Shown: piece after piece, positions 17,964-28,784 of the stretch
Numbering within the stretch: position 1 is the first letter of the stretch
How the letters are laid out: every line of letters begins with the position of its first letter
Assembly: GCA_963801055.1 (NCBI GenBank)
Contig: CAWDDE010000001.1
Span: 310,001-374,000, forward strand
Source: DASUPK01 sp963801055
GTDB lineage: Bacteria > Actinomycetota > Thermoleophilia > Solirubrobacterales > 70-9
Reading direction: 5' to 3'
DNA length: 64,000 bases
Position numbers and translations under genes: made by a program
Notes under the pieces: generated by a model
Databases searched by the model: none
The model's input: only the letters and a program-made list of their open reading frames with translations
Told to the model about the DNA's origin: nothing

Positions 17964-19271
17964 GTGGCGCAGAGAAGACTGTTCGGGACCGATGGTGTCC
18001 GGGGGCCCGTTGGTGAGCTGCTCACTCCGGATCTCGCCGTCCGGCTGGGACGGGCGGCGGCCCTGGAGGCCGACTCGGATCGCCCTCAGGTCCTGATCGT
18101 TCGTGACACCCGCGAGTCGGGGCCGATGCTGGAGGAGGCCCTGGCGGCCGGGGTCGCCGCCGGGGGAGGGGATGCGATGCTCGCCGGCGTCCTGCCCACC
18201 CCCGCCGCATCGGTGCTCGCTCGCCGGCTGAGGTTCGACCTGGCCGGCGTGGTGTCGGCGTCCCACAACCCGTTCGCGGACAACGGCATCAAGTTCTTCA
18301 ACTCGCGCGGGCGAAAGCTCGACGACGGCTCCGAGGTCGCCATCGAGGCGCGCATGGACGCGCCGACCGGAGAGCGCGTCGGAGGCGTACGCAACCTGGA
18401 GGGTGCCTTCGACGACTACATCCGGGAGCTGGGGACCGCGTTCGCGCTCGATTTCTCGAGCACGCGAGTCGCCCTCGACTGCGCGAATGGGGCCACTTAT
18501 CGGGCAGCCCCGGTGATCTTCCGCGCGCTTGGCGCCGACCTCGAGCTGATCGGGGTCGAGCCGGATGGGCGCAACATCAACGCCGATCGCGGCTCTACGC
18601 ACCCGGAGGCGCTCATCGAGCTGGTCAGGGGGTCCGGTGCGCAGATCGGATTCGCGTACGACGGCGACGGCGATCGGGTGCTCGCGGTGGATGGCGCCGG
18701 CCGTCTCCACGACGGCGATGACCTGATCGCCCTGATCGCCAGGGACCTGCAGGATCGGGGCGAGCTCGAGGGCGGCGTTGCGGTGACCGTGATGACCAAC
18801 TTCGGCTTCCTGACGACGATGGAGGCGGCCGGGATCGAGGTCGCACAGACAAGCGTCGGCGACCGTTACGTGATCGAGGCCCTGCTCGAGCGCGGGTGGC
18901 GCCTTGGCGGTGAGCAGTCCGGGCACATCGTCTGGACGGAGTTCACTCCCACCGGCGACGGGATCGCCGCGTCCTTGCTGGTGCTTCGAGCCCTGGGCGG
19001 ACGCCGCCTTGAAGATGTGGAGCCCTTCCGGCGCCTGCCGCAGCTTCTCGAGAACGTCCAGATCGCCGATCGGGGCGCAGTCGAGGGGGCGACGCAGCTG
19101 TGGGGTGCCGTCGAGGAGGAGAACGAGAAGCTCGGGGGCCGCGGCCGCGTGCTCGTCCGGCCGTCCGGCACCGAGCCCCTGCTGCGCGTGATGGTCGAGG
19201 CTCCCGATGAGGGTGAGTGTGAGGCGATCACCAGGCGGCTCGTCGACTTGGCCCAGCGCGAGCTCGCATAG
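17964..19271 (+). CDS. glmM: Phosphoglucosamine mutase
   Basis: Converts glucosamine-6-P to glucosamine-1-P for UDP-GlcNAc and so for peptidoglycan. At 435 residues it is normal length and intact. Motifs: FGTDGVRGPVG at the start, SASHNP with the phosphorylated Ser, DGDGDR metal loop, and RPSGTEPLLRV phosphate-binding C-terminus. It starts with GTG 12 nt after rpsI and is followed by glmS, giving two adjacent steps of the amino-sugar route. Confidence 0.95.
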   Translation: MAQRRLFGTDGVRGPVGELLTPDLAVRLGRAAALEADSDRPQVLIVRDTRESGPMLEEALAAGVAAGGGDAMLAGVLPTPAASVLARRLRFDLAGVVSASHNPFADNGIKFFNSRGRKLDDGSEVAIEARMDAPTGERVGGVRNLEGAFDDYIRELGTAFALDFSSTRVALDCANGATYRAAPVIFRALGADLELIGVEPDGRNINADRGSTHPEALIELVRGSGAQIGFAYDGDGDRVLAVDGAGRLHDGDDLIALIARDLQDRGELEGGVAVTVMTNFGFLTTMEAAGIEVAQTSVGDRYVIEALLERGWRLGGEQSGHIVWTEFTPTGDGIAASLLVLRALGGRRLEDVEPFRRLPQLLENVQIADRGAVEGATQLWGAVEEENEKLGGRGRVLVRPSGTEPLLRVMVEAPDEGECEAITRRLVDLAQRELA

Positions 19272-19275
19272 AAGG

Positions 19276-19306
19276 TTGGTCTGAGGGCCAGACCGGGCAT
19301 TACTCT
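19276..19306 (+). promoter_or_regulatory. Promoter of glmS, probably leaderless or very short leader
   Basis: TTGGTC (-35, 19276) and ATTACT/TACTCT (-10, 19299-19306) are spaced 17-19 nt. Transcription would start about 5-8 nt before the glmS ATG at 19318. No Shine-Dalgarno precedes that ATG (it follows a run of C), so the mRNA is probably leaderless. Confidence 0.45.
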
Positions 19307-19317
19307 GTACCCCCCTT

Positions 19318-21180
19318 ATGTGCGGCATCGTCGGATATGTGGGTGACCGACCGTGCCGAGACCTACTGATTGCCGGACTGGAGAAGCTCGAATACCGAGG
19401 CTATGACTCGGCCGGCGTTTCGGTGATCTCGGACGGCGAGATCGACAGCGTGCGCGCGGTCGGCAATCTCGCCAACCTGCGCCAGGCCGTCGAGGAGCAC
19501 TCCTCGGACGGGGCCGGCTCCGTGGCGGTCGCCGCACCGCCCGCGACCATCGGATTAGGCCACACCCGCTGGGCCACCCACGGACGGGTGACCGAGGAGA
19601 ACGCCCACCCTCACGGCGACTGCGAGGACAAGATCCATATCGTCCTCAACGGGATCATCGAGAACCACGCGGAGCTGCGGCGTGACCTGCAGGCGGACGG
19701 CCACGAGTTCACCTCGGAGACCGACGCGGAGATCGTGTCCCACCTGATCGAGCGCCACTACGACGGCGACCTCACCGAGGCCGTGCGCCGCGCGTTCGGC
19801 GACCTCCGGGGGCATTACGCGTTCGTCGCGATACACCGCGATCACCCCGACACGCTCGTGGGCGCCCGCAAGGAATGCCCCCTCGTGGTCGGGCTGGGCG
19901 AGCACGAGAACTTCGTCGCCTCCGCGATCCCGGCCTTCCTCGCGGAGACCCGGACGTCGCTGGGGATCAAGAACGACGAGATCGTCACCATCCACAAGGG
20001 CGACGTAACGATCACCGACGCCGAGGGCAACGTGCAGCAGCGCGAGCCCGAGGAGGTCACCTGGGACGAGGACGCGGCGGAGAAGGGCGGCTATCCGAGC
20101 TTCATGCTCAAGGAGATCCACGAGCAGCCGGACGCCGTCGCCGAGACGATCACGGACCGGCTGCCGACACTCGATGGAGTCGACCTCTCCGACGTCGAGC
20201 TCGACGACGACTTCCTGCGCGACGTGGAGCGGATTGTGATCGTCGCCTGCGGGACCTCCTACCACGCGGGGCTGATCGGCCGCTACGCGATCGAGCGCTG
20301 GGCGCGGGTGCCTGTCGAGATGGACATCGCCTCGGAGTACCGCTACCGGGAGCCGGTCCACCGGCCGAACGACCTGGTGATCGGCATCACCCAGTCGGGG
20401 GAGACCGCGGACACCCTGGCTGCGATGAGGCTGGCGCGGGACGGCGGCTCCACGGTGCTGGCGATCAGCAACGTGATGGGCAGCCAGGCGACCCGCGACG
20501 CGGACGCCGTGCTCTTCACCCGGTCGGGCATCGAGATCAGCGTGGCTGCGACCAAGACCTTCGTCAGCCAGGTTGCCGCGATGTACCTGCTCGGACTTCG
20601 CCTGGCCGAGCTCCGCGGCACCCTGCCGCAGGCCCGGATTGCGGAGCTGGTAGCCGAGCTGAAGGCGCTTCCGTCGAAGCTCCAGGAGACGATCGTCGGC
20701 ACCGAGGAGGGCGTCAGGGCGATCGCCCGCTCGCAGCAGGAGCAGCGCTTCTTCATGTACATCGGGCGCCACATCGGGCTGGCTGTCTGTCTCGAGGGCG
20801 CCCTGAAGCTGAAGGAGATCGCCTACATCCCGGCCGATGCCTATGCCGCCGGCGAGATGAAGCACGGGCCCATCGCCTTGCTGGACGAGTCGACGCCGGT
20901 CGTCGCCGTCGCCACCGACAGCCCCGTGGTCGAGAAGATCCTCTCCAACATGGAGGAGGTCCGCGCCCGCGGCGCCGACGTGATCGCGGTCGCGACCGAG
21001 GGGTCGGACGAGATCGGCGAGGCCGCCGACCAGACCCTGTTCGTCCCGCGCACCGACTGGATCCTGCAGCCGATCGTGGCGATCGTGCCGCTCCAGCTGC
21101 TCGCGTACTACATCGCTCGCGAGAAGGGGCTGAATGTCGATCAGCCGCGCAACCTGGCCAAGACGGTCACGGTCGAGTAG
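19318..21180 (+). CDS. glmS: Glutamine-fructose-6-phosphate aminotransferase (isomerising)
   Basis: First step of UDP-GlcNAc synthesis. The ATG is fixed by the need for Cys at position 2 (MCGIVGYVG), the glutaminase nucleophile. Glutaminase motifs HTRWATHG and LNGIIENH; two SIS isomerase domains with GTSYHAG, TQSGETADT and VAATKTFVSQ; C-terminus NLAKTVTVE. At 620 residues it is full length, in one clean frame. Lies just after glmM but has its own candidate promoter. Confidence 0.96.
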   Translation: MCGIVGYVGDRPCRDLLIAGLEKLEYRGYDSAGVSVISDGEIDSVRAVGNLANLRQAVEEHSSDGAGSVAVAAPPATIGLGHTRWATHGRVTEENAHPHGDCEDKIHIVLNGIIENHAELRRDLQADGHEFTSETDAEIVSHLIERHYDGDLTEAVRRAFGDLRGHYAFVAIHRDHPDTLVGARKECPLVVGLGEHENFVASAIPAFLAETRTSLGIKNDEIVTIHKGDVTITDAEGNVQQREPEEVTWDEDAAEKGGYPSFMLKEIHEQPDAVAETITDRLPTLDGVDLSDVELDDDFLRDVERIVIVACGTSYHAGLIGRYAIERWARVPVEMDIASEYRYREPVHRPNDLVIGITQSGETADTLAAMRLARDGGSTVLAISNVMGSQATRDADAVLFTRSGIEISVAATKTFVSQVAAMYLLGLRLAELRGTLPQARIAELVAELKALPSKLQETIVGTEEGVRAIARSQQEQRFFMYIGRHIGLAVCLEGALKLKEIAYIPADAYAAGEMKHGPIALLDESTPVVAVATDSPVVEKILSNMEEVRARGADVIAVATEGSDEIGEAADQTLFVPRTDWILQPIVAIVPLQLLAYYIAREKGLNVDQPRNLAKTVTVE

Positions 21181-21202
21181 TCCGGCTACGATTCCCGCCC
21201 TC

Positions 21203-22755
21203 GTGAAGCCCCGCGCCATCGCTCTCCTGCCCGCCTGGGCCGCCGCGCTGGCCGCGATCGTGACCGGCTGCGGAGGCGGCGACAGCGGCAGCGGCGTCGT
21301 CGACGTCGGCCCCGCCGCGGCGGTACCTCAGAACGCCGCGCTCTACCTCGACGGAACGGTGAAGCCGACCGGCTCCGCCGAAGCGGGCGCCCGGTCGGCC
21401 GCGCGGAAGATCATCGGCACCAACGACCCGGGCAGCAAGATCGTCTCGCTGATCGAGCGGGAGGCCAAGGCGGACGGTCACCCAATCGACTACCAGCGGG
21501 ATGTGGCGCCGTGGCTGGGGGAGAAGGCGGGCGTGTTCTTCACCAGCCTCGCCGACAACGCCCAGAAGGGGGCGGCGGTGGTGCAGACCACCGACGTGAA
21601 CGCCTCGCTTGCCTTCGCTCGCAAGGCCTCGGGAGCGACCCCGACGAACCCCGCGCCGCAGAGCTACAAAGGGGTCTCAGTATCAGACCGACCCAAGCCA
21701 GGCGGACAACGTCTTCGGAACCGTCGGCAACTTCCTCATCGAGGGCGACGTCGCCGGCTTCAGGGCCGCGGTGGACGCGTCCCAGGGCGAATCGCTAGGC
21801 GACTCGAGCGGCTTCCAGGATGCGATCGGAAACCTGCCCGACGACCGGCTGGGGACGATCTACACGATCCCGAAGAGCCTGCTGGGCGCCTTGGGTCCAG
21901 GGCAGATCGATGCGAGCAGCCAGCAGCTACTCGAGAAAAGCGCGGGAGATTCGCTTGAGCAGCCGGTCTCCGGCGCTCTCACAGCCTCGGCAACCAGCAT
22001 CGATCTCGAGGCAACCGGAGGAAGCAATGGGGTTGACACCCCCCAGAGCTCCCTGATCGGCGACCTCCCCTCGCAGGCCTGGTTAGCGCTCGGGGCCGCC
22101 GACCTGGGCGAGGTTGTGAAGCGGACCCTCGATCAGGTCAAGGACAGCATCCCGAACTTCGATCAAGCCGTGCAGCAGCTCGAGGCGACCACCGGATCCT
22201 CGCTGGATCAGCTCACCGGCTCACTCGGCAACGCCGCGCTCTACGTGGAGGGCACGACGCGAGTCCACCCTCACCGGCGCGCTCATAGTCCAGAGCAAGA
22301 ACACCGACCTCACGGCCAGGCTCATCAACCAGCTGCGGGGCCTGCTCCAGATCGGCGGGAGCAGTGGGGTGAAGCCCCTGCATCTCTCCGAGGGAGGCAG
22401 CGGCTTCCAGATCAACGATCCGAGCGCCGCCCCGGCGCCGGTCGAGATCGCGCAGCAGGGAGAGCGGATCGTGATCGGCTACGGCGCCGGTTCGGCGGAG
22501 CGGACCCTGACTCCGGCGCAGAACCTGCAATCGAATCCCACCTTCTCCGCCGCTCAAAGCCAGGTCTCCAGCCTCGGTACCGACTTCTTCCTCGACCTCC
22601 CATCGGTGTTCCGGCTCGCGGAGTCGACCGGCTCGAACTCGGACCCGGATTACCTCCGGGCCAAGCCCTACCTCGATGCACTCAGCTACGTGGTCACTGG
22701 CTCGGGCGCGAAGGGCGACCAGGCCGAGTTCAAGGCTGTCGTCGGCCTCAGGTAG
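21203..22755 (+). CDS. Lipoprotein, DUF3352-like, two frameshifts
   Basis: Exported lipoprotein of about 515 residues: the signal peptide ends in IVTGC (lipobox, Cys 23) followed by a Gly/Ser linker. The body has features of DUF3352 proteins: PQNAALYLDG early, PSQAWLALGAADLGE, GSLGNAALYVEG, and a C-terminal DFFLDLPSVFRLAES. Function of the family is unknown. Frame breaks near 21670 and 22260 restore cleanly. Start GTG 21203 follows glmS by 22 nt. Placed outside the membrane by its anchor. Confidence 0.75.
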
Positions 22756-22760
22756 GCACC

Positions 22761-23105
22761 GTGGCCCTTTCTGTCGGCATCGACCTGATCGAGATCGAGC
22801 GGGTGGAGCGTGCGCTGGAGCGCCGCCCGCGGCTGGCGAACCGGCTCTTCACCCCAGCCGAGCTGGCCTACGCCCGCAAGCGCGCGCGTCCCGGTCGTCA
22901 CCTGGCGGCTCGCTTCGCGGCCAAGGAGGCTGTGATCAAGGCACTGGGTCAGGGAGTCTCGCCCCGGCAGATCGAGGTCGTGAGCGGTGAGCCTCCCACG
23001 CTTCGGCTGCACGGCCAGGCGGCGGAGGCTGCCGGCGATGCGGAGATCGCAATCTCCTTGACTCATTCGCGTGATTCCGCCGCCGCTGTGGCGGTCGCCG
23101 GATAG
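22761..23105 (+). CDS. acpS: Holo-[acyl-carrier-protein] synthase
   Basis: Transfers 4'-phosphopantetheine from CoA to acyl carrier protein. The 114-residue length is normal. GIDLIEIERVERAL carries the Mg-binding Asp, ARFAAKEAVIKALG the Glu and Lys of the active site, and AISLTHSRDSAAAVAV the C-terminal strand. GTG start 5 nt after the lipoprotein stop suggests co-transcription. Intact. Confidence 0.95.
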   Translation: MALSVGIDLIEIERVERALERRPRLANRLFTPAELAYARKRARPGRHLAARFAAKEAVIKALGQGVSPRQIEVVSGEPPTLRLHGQAAEAAGDAEIAISLTHSRDSAAAVAVAG

Positions 23106-23143
23106 CGCGGGCCGGACCTACAGCAGGGGTACGCTGGCGGCCG

Positions 23144-24653
23144 ATGGACGACTGGCTCGACCCCTGCCTCGACGCGGATGAGATGCGCGCCACCGATCGC
23201 TGGGCGATCCAGGATCGGGGAGTGGCCTCGCTGCAGTTGATGGAGACCGCCGGCCGGGCGGTCGCCGAGGCGGCGGCCGAGGTGGCGAGCTCCGGTAGGG
23301 CGGCGGTCGTCTGCGGCAAGGGCAACAACGGCGGAGACGGGCTGGTGGCGGCGCGCGCCCTGCGCGAGACGGGCTTCGCTGTCGATGCGCTGCTGCTCGC
23401 GCCAGGTGACCAGCTCTCCGAGGACGCCCGGGCCAACCTGGAGCGATTGGAGGGCGCGCGCCACGTCAACGCCGGAGAGCTGGGCGGCGGGATTGATGGA
23501 GCCGGGGTGGTCATCGATGCGATCTTCGGGACGGGGTTCGCGGGCGTCCCCCGCGATCCGGCCTCCTCTGCGATCGACGCGATGAACGAGGCGGACGCCC
23601 CGGTGGTGGCCACGGATATCCCCTCTGGAGTGAACGCGTCGACGGGGGAGGTCGAGGGCAAAGCGGTCGAGGCCGACGTGACCGTCACCTTCCACGCCCC
23701 CAAGCTCGGACACTGGGTCGCGCCGGGCAAGGACGCACACCGGCGAGCTCCGGGTGGCACCGATCGGGATTCCGGACGGGGCCCCTACACAGCCGAAGAA
23801 CGGGCTGATCACAACGCGCGTGCTGGAGCTGGCGCCGCACCGCGCAGCGGGATCGACGAAGTTCAGCTCTGGACAGGTCGTGGTGATCGGGGGTTCGCGC
23901 GGGCTCACCGGTGCCGTCTGCCTGTCGGCGCTGGGAGCGATCCGCGGGGGAGCGGGATACGCGACCGTGGCCGTGCCCGCGGATCTCGAGCCGATCTTCG
24001 AGACCAAGCTCACCGAGGTGATGTCGCTGGGCTGCGCAAGCCGCGAAGGGAGGCTTCGGCCCGCCGCGTCGGAGCAGATCCTTGGTGCCACCGAGCGTGC
24101 CGCCGGCGTCGTGCTCGGCTCCGGCATGGGCCGGGAGCAGGGCACCCAGCGCCTTGCGCGGGAGCTCACCCGGCGGATCGAGGCGCCCCTGGTCCTCGAC
24201 GCCGACGGCCTCAACGCACACGGCGGCCGCATCGAAGAGCTCGCGGGGCGCAGCGGTCCGCTCGTCCTCACCCCGCATGCCGGAGAGATGGGTCGCCTGC
24301 TCGACCGGGCCTCCGCCGAGATCGATGCGAAGCGCGTCGAGAGCGCGCGCGAGGCGGCGCGGCGCAGCGACGCCATCGTCTTGCTCAAGGGCGACGACTC
24401 GATCGTCACCGATGGCGACCGGCTCGCGGTGAACACGGTCTCCAGCCCGCAGCTCGCCACGGCGGGGACCGGCGACGTCCTCACCGGCGTCATCGCGGCG
24501 CTGATCGCGCGGGGCGTTGAGCCCTTCGCCGCCACCTGCGCGGCGGTGGTGGCCCATTCGCGCGCGGGGCGAGACGCCGGAGAGCGCGTCGGCCACGACG
24601 CGGTGATCGCGGGCGACGTCATCGACTCGATCCCGGCGGGGTTGGCGCACTGA
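23144..24653 (+). CDS. nnr: Bifunctional NAD(P)H-hydrate epimerase/dehydratase, one frameshift
   Basis: Repairs hydrated NAD(P)H. N-terminal epimerase (YjeF_N): GKGNNGGDGLVAARAL and TDIPSGVNASTGEV. C-terminal ADP-dependent dehydratase (carbohydrate kinase-like): VVIGGSRGLTGAVCLSALGA, LTPHAGEMGRL, and TAGTGDVLTGVIAAL with the catalytic Asp. The frame changes once near 23735 between the domains, in the segment before APIGIPDG. The length of about 500 residues is normal. Stands between acpS and alr, an order common in actinobacteria. Confidence 0.92.
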
Positions 24654-24655
24654 GC

Positions 24656-25784
24656 ATGGCCGAGCGGATCGGCCGGGCGCTGGCGATCGTCGACGTCGGG
24701 GCCGTAGAGCGAAACTGCCGGACGCTCAAGGAGCGTGTCGGCCAGGGCACCGAGCTGTGCGCGGTGGTCAAGGCCAACGGATACGGCCACGGGGCCGCCG
24801 CCTGCGCAGCCGCGGCGATGCGTGGGGGGGCTACCCGGCTCGCGGTCGCCGCCGCGCCTGAAGCGCACGAGCTCCGTCTGCACTTTCCCGATGTCCCGAT
24901 CCTGGTGATGGGCGCGCTCACCGAGGAGGAGCTGCGCACCGCGCTGGCGCGTCCGAGCGGAGGTGGCGATTTGGCGGGAGGGGTTCAGGGAGCTCTGCTC
25001 GCGCGTCGCCGGCGGAGCTCGGCCAGACGGCGGCTGTGCACGTCAAGCTCGACAGCGGGATGGGAAGGCTCGGGGAGCGGGATCCGGTCAGCGCTGATCG
25101 AGCTGGCCCGCGCCTGCGCCTCGGATGAACGTGCTCGAGCTGGCCGGCGTCTGGACCCACTTCGCCACCGCCGACGAGCCCGGCGACGAGTATCTCGCGG
25201 AGCAGCTTGCTGCCTTCCGCCCGGTCGCCGACGCGGTGCGGGAGATCGCCCCGGCGTGCACCGTCCACGCCGCGAACAGCGCGGCGACGCTCCGTGACCC
25301 GGCCACCCACTTCGACATGGTGCGCTGCGGGATCGCGATTTACGGCCTCGATCCGTTCCACCAAGATCCCGCCGAGCATGGCCTCGAGCCGGCGCTCGAG
25401 CTCCGCTCGTACGTCGCAGACGTGAAGCGCTTCGAGCGCGGGGCGAGCGCAGGATATGGCCGGACCTGGCGGGCGCCCGTGGACACCTGGGTGGGAGTGC
25501 TCCCGATCGGCTACGGGGACGGGATAAGACGCGGTCTCTCCAACAACGGGGAGACGCTCGTCGGAGGCCGTCGCTATCCGCTGGTCGGGACGGTCTCGAT
25601 GGACAACGTCACGATCGACCTGGGACCTGACACGCACGTCGAGCCCGGCGCGCCGGCCGTCTTCATCGGCCCGCAGGGCTCGGAGCGGATCCTCGCCGAG
25701 GAAATGGCGACTCGGCTCGCGACGATCAACTACGAGGTCACCTGCGGGATCTCTCAACGGGTGCCGCGGGAGTTCCGGGAATGA
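24656..25784 (+). CDS. alr: Alanine racemase, frameshifted
   Basis: PLP enzyme making D-Ala for peptidoglycan. The PLP lysine is in AVVKANGYGHG; the second-subunit catalytic Tyr is in GASAGYGRTW, and SMDNVTIDLG and CGIAIYGLDP are conserved. Frame changes near 24950, 25010, 25085 and 25120 can each be fixed by removing one base, and all restore family residues (VHVKLDSGMGRLG, NVLELAGVWTHFA). The stop overlaps the next ATG (ATGA). ATG 24656 follows the nnr stop by 2 nt. Confidence 0.9.
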
Positions 25785-27203
25785 GCAGCCGCTTCGGGGC
25801 TCTCGACGCCGCCCCCTCGATCGCCGCGGCGCGCGCTGCGCTCGAGCAGGGGGGCCGGGCCTGGATCGTGGGCGGTGCTATCCGGGATGCCCTGCTCTCC
25901 AAGCAGGTCGCGGACGCCGATCTGGCGGTCGAGCCGGGCAGCGAGCAGAGCGCGGCGCGGGCGATCGCGAGGGTGGCGGGCGGCTCGGCCTTTCCGCTCT
26001 CGGAGAAGCACGCTACCTGGCGCGCGGTCGCACCGACGGACGGCTGGCACGTCGATGTGGCCGCCCTGCGCGCCGGGACGATCGAAGACGATCTGCGGGC
26101 CCGCGACTTCACCATCAACGCGATCGCGATTCCGCTGGGGGGCGGCGAGCCGATCGACCCGACCGGGGGCCTCTCGGACTCCGAGGCCCATCTGCTCCGC
26201 GCGGCGTCCGAGGGGGCGTTTCGCGACGACCCGATCCGGCTGCTTCGCGCCGCGAGGCTCTCGGCCGTGCACGGTCTCTCCATCGAGCCGGGGACGGCCG
26301 AGCTCGCCCGCTCCGCCGCGACCCAGGCCGCCGAACCAGCCGGGGAGCGGCAGTTCGCGGAACTTCGCGGCATCGTCGCCGGGCCGGACCCGCTGCGCGG
26401 GATCGGGCTGATGGACGAGCTCGACCTCACGCCGGTGGTCCTGCCCGAGCTGGAGGCCCTCCGGGGCGTCGTCCAGAACCCCAATCATCACCTCGACGTC
26501 CTCGGGCACACGCTGGCGGTGCTCGAGGAATGGCTCGGCCTCGAGGCCGACCTGGGCGCCTTCGCCGGCGAGGAGGGGGCGGAGCTCGAGCGCTTCCTCG
26601 CCGAGCCCCTCGCCGACGAGCTCACCCGGCGGGACGCGCTCCGCTTCGGGGCCCTCTTCCACGACCTCGGCAAGCCGGAGACCCGCTCGGAGGGCGCGCT
26701 ACGTGACCTTCATCGGCCACGACGAGGCCGGCGCGCAGATCATCGCCCGGATCGGCCGGCGCCTGCGCGTTAGCCGGAAGCTGACCACTCACCTCCAGGG
26801 GCTTGCCCTGCACCATCTGCGCCTGGGCTTTCTGATCCACCAGCGCCCTCTGTCCCGGCGAGCCGTCTACGACTACCTGGTGGCGACCGAGCCGGTCTCG
26901 GCGGACGTCACCCTGCTCAGCGTCGCCGACAGGCTCGCCGCACGCGGGGAGGGCCCCCTCGCAAGCCCGGAGATGGTCGAGGCCCACCTGGACCTGGCCC
27001 GGGAGATGCTTCGCGACGCCCTCGCCTGGCATCGCGACGGTCCGCCGCGACCGCCGATCTCGGGGGACGAGCTGGCCGCGGAACTCGGCCTCGAGCCTGG
27101 CCCGGAGATGGGCCGACTGCTGGAGGAGCTTCGCGCCGAGGCCTTCACCGGCGAGATCAGCGGCCGGGCCGAGGCGCTCGAGCGGGCCAGACAGCTCCGT
27201 TAG
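25781..27203 (+). CDS. CCA tRNA nucleotidyltransferase/poly(A) polymerase family with HD domain, one frameshift
   Basis: Adds or repairs the CCA end of tRNA or polyadenylates RNA. Catalytic motifs: WIVGGAIRDALL, DADLAVEP (metal Asp pair), RDFTINAIAIP, DPIRLLRAARL. The C-terminal HD domain shows HDLGKPETR then FIGHDEAGAQ. One extra G near 26695 breaks the frame between these two. Joined length about 473 residues. Class II family; CCA-adding versus poly(A) activity is not decidable here, but the HD domain favours CCA repair. Confidence 0.85.
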
Positions 27204-27266
27204 CCGGAGTCGAGTGGCCGCTCCTCGCGGGCCTCTCGCGTGTCTGGGGGCCGATAGCCTGCCGCC

Positions 27267-27690
27267 GTGTACTCGGATCCCGATTGTCTCTTCTGCGGCA
27301 TCGTCGCCGGCTCCATTCCGAGTGAGACGATCGATTCCGACGACCGGACGGTCGCCTTCATGGACATCAATCCGGCGACCCCGGGGCATTCGCTCTGTGG
27401 TGCCGCGGGAGCACACCGCCGACCTGCTCGAGGTCGGGGCGGATGATCTCTCCGCGACGATCCTCGCCGCTCAGCGCCTTGCGAAGCGGATGAAGAGCGT
27501 CCTCGGCGCGGACGGGGTCAACCTGATCAACGCCTGCGGAGCCGTCGCCTGGCAGACCGTCTTCCACTTTCACATCCACGTGGTCCCTCGATACGAGGAT
27601 GATCCGCTCAAGCTTCCGTGGGTCCCCGCGCCCGGGGACGCCGACCAGATCGCCCAGATCGCCCGGAGACTGCGAGGAGAAGATGGCTGA
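27267..27690 (+). CDS. HIT-family nucleotide hydrolase, one frameshift
   Basis: About 140 residues. CLFCGIVAGSIPSE at the start is the zinc/HIT N-terminus, and HFHIHVVPRY is the histidine triad that forms the nucleotidyl intermediate. One extra T near 27393 (CTCTGTGG) breaks the frame between FMDINPATPGHSL and VVPREH. Likely hydrolyses AMP-amidates or dinucleoside polyphosphates. The stop lies 5 nt inside the following enoyl-CoA hydratase gene. Confidence 0.88.
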
Positions 27691-28480
27691 AACGGAGACG
27701 AACACGGCCCCGATCAGGCTCGAGCGAGAGGGCAACGTCGCGGTGATCGTGCTGGAGAACCCGCCGCTCAACCTGTTCGGCGATCACGCCTGGGGGGCGC
27801 TCGTCTCCTGCATCGAGCAGGTCGAGGGCTCGGACGCCAGGGCGCTGGTCTGGCGTGCCGAGGGGGACATCTTCACCGGAGGCGTGGACGTGCACAGCCT
27901 CCAGCGGGTGGTCGACGAGGGCGGAACCGCCCACTCGTTCGCCTCGCTGATCCCGGTGGTGCGCCGGCTGGAGGAGCTGCCGATCCCGACCCTCGCCCTG
28001 GTGCATGGCCTCTGCCTGACGGCCGGCCTCGAGATTTCCCTTGGCTGCGACATGATCTGGGCGACGGAATCGGCGCGCTTCGGGCTCGTCGAGGCGGTCG
28101 TCGGGCTGACTCCCGGGGCGGGCGGAACCCAGCGGATGGCCGAGCGCGCGGGCCCGGCGCGAGCCGCAGAGTTCGTGATGAGCGGCGGCCTCTACGACGC
28201 CTCGACGCTGGAGCGGTGGAACGTCGTCAGCCGCGTCCTACCCGACGACCAACTGCTCGAGAAGGGCATGAAGTTCGCCCACCGTCTCGCGGACGGACCG
28301 ACGATCGCCCACGGCGCGACCAAGCAGATCATCCGCGCCTACCGAGCCGGCGGCGTGAACGAGGCGGATCGGGTCACGCCCGAGGTCTTCGCTGAGCTGT
28401 TCGCCTCCAAGGACCTCAAGAACGGGGTGGCGAGCTTCCTCGCCGAGGGGCCCGGCAAGGCGACATTCGAGGGGCGTTAG
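27683..28480 (+). CDS. Enoyl-CoA hydratase/isomerase family protein
   Basis: Crotonase-fold protein of 265 residues, intact. Conserved features: ENPPLNLFG at the start, RAEGDIFTGGVD (oxyanion hole region), HGLCLTAGLEISLGCDMIWATESARFGLVE (second oxyanion Gly and catalytic-region Glu), GLTPGAGGTQRM. Probable role in fatty acid or branched-chain acyl-CoA breakdown; the exact substrate is unknown. The start overlaps the HIT gene by 8 nt. Confidence 0.88.
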   Translation: MAETETNTAPIRLEREGNVAVIVLENPPLNLFGDHAWGALVSCIEQVEGSDARALVWRAEGDIFTGGVDVHSLQRVVDEGGTAHSFASLIPVVRRLEELPIPTLALVHGLCLTAGLEISLGCDMIWATESARFGLVEAVVGLTPGAGGTQRMAERAGPARAAEFVMSGGLYDASTLERWNVVSRVLPDDQLLEKGMKFAHRLADGPTIAHGATKQIIRAYRAGGVNEADRVTPEVFAELFASKDLKNGVASFLAEGPGKATFEGR

Positions 28481-28506
28481 AGCGAAGCGCTACCCTGGCC
28501 CGCCGC

Positions 28507-28725
28507 ATGGCGAAGGAAGAGAAAATCGAGATGGAAGGCGAGATCACCGAGGCGCTCCCCAACACGATGTTCCGCGTCAAGTTGGACAACGGCCACGAGG
28601 TTCTCGGCCACATCTCGGGCAAGATGCGTCGCCACTACATCCGCATCCTGCCGGGTGACCGAGTGAAGATCGAGCTCTCTCCGTACGACCTCGATCGCGG
28701 GCGAATCACCTACCGCTACAAGTAG
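28507..28725 (+). CDS. infA: Translation initiation factor IF-1
   Basis: A 72-residue single OB-fold protein that occupies the ribosomal A site during initiation. MAKEEKIEMEGEITEALPN, FRVKLDNGHEVLGHISGKMRR and LSPYDLDRGRITYRYK are the family throughout. It stands alone here, not next to rpmJ/rpsM as in many bacteria. A short hairpin (AGCGAAGCGCT) precedes it. Confidence 0.97.
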   Translation: MAKEEKIEMEGEITEALPNTMFRVKLDNGHEVLGHISGKMRRHYIRILPGDRVKIELSPYDLDRGRITYRYK

Positions 28726-28784
28726 CCTGCCGCGCCGACGGCCTAAACTCGCCCCAGGGTCACCAGCGAGGAGGAGGGTTTCCG

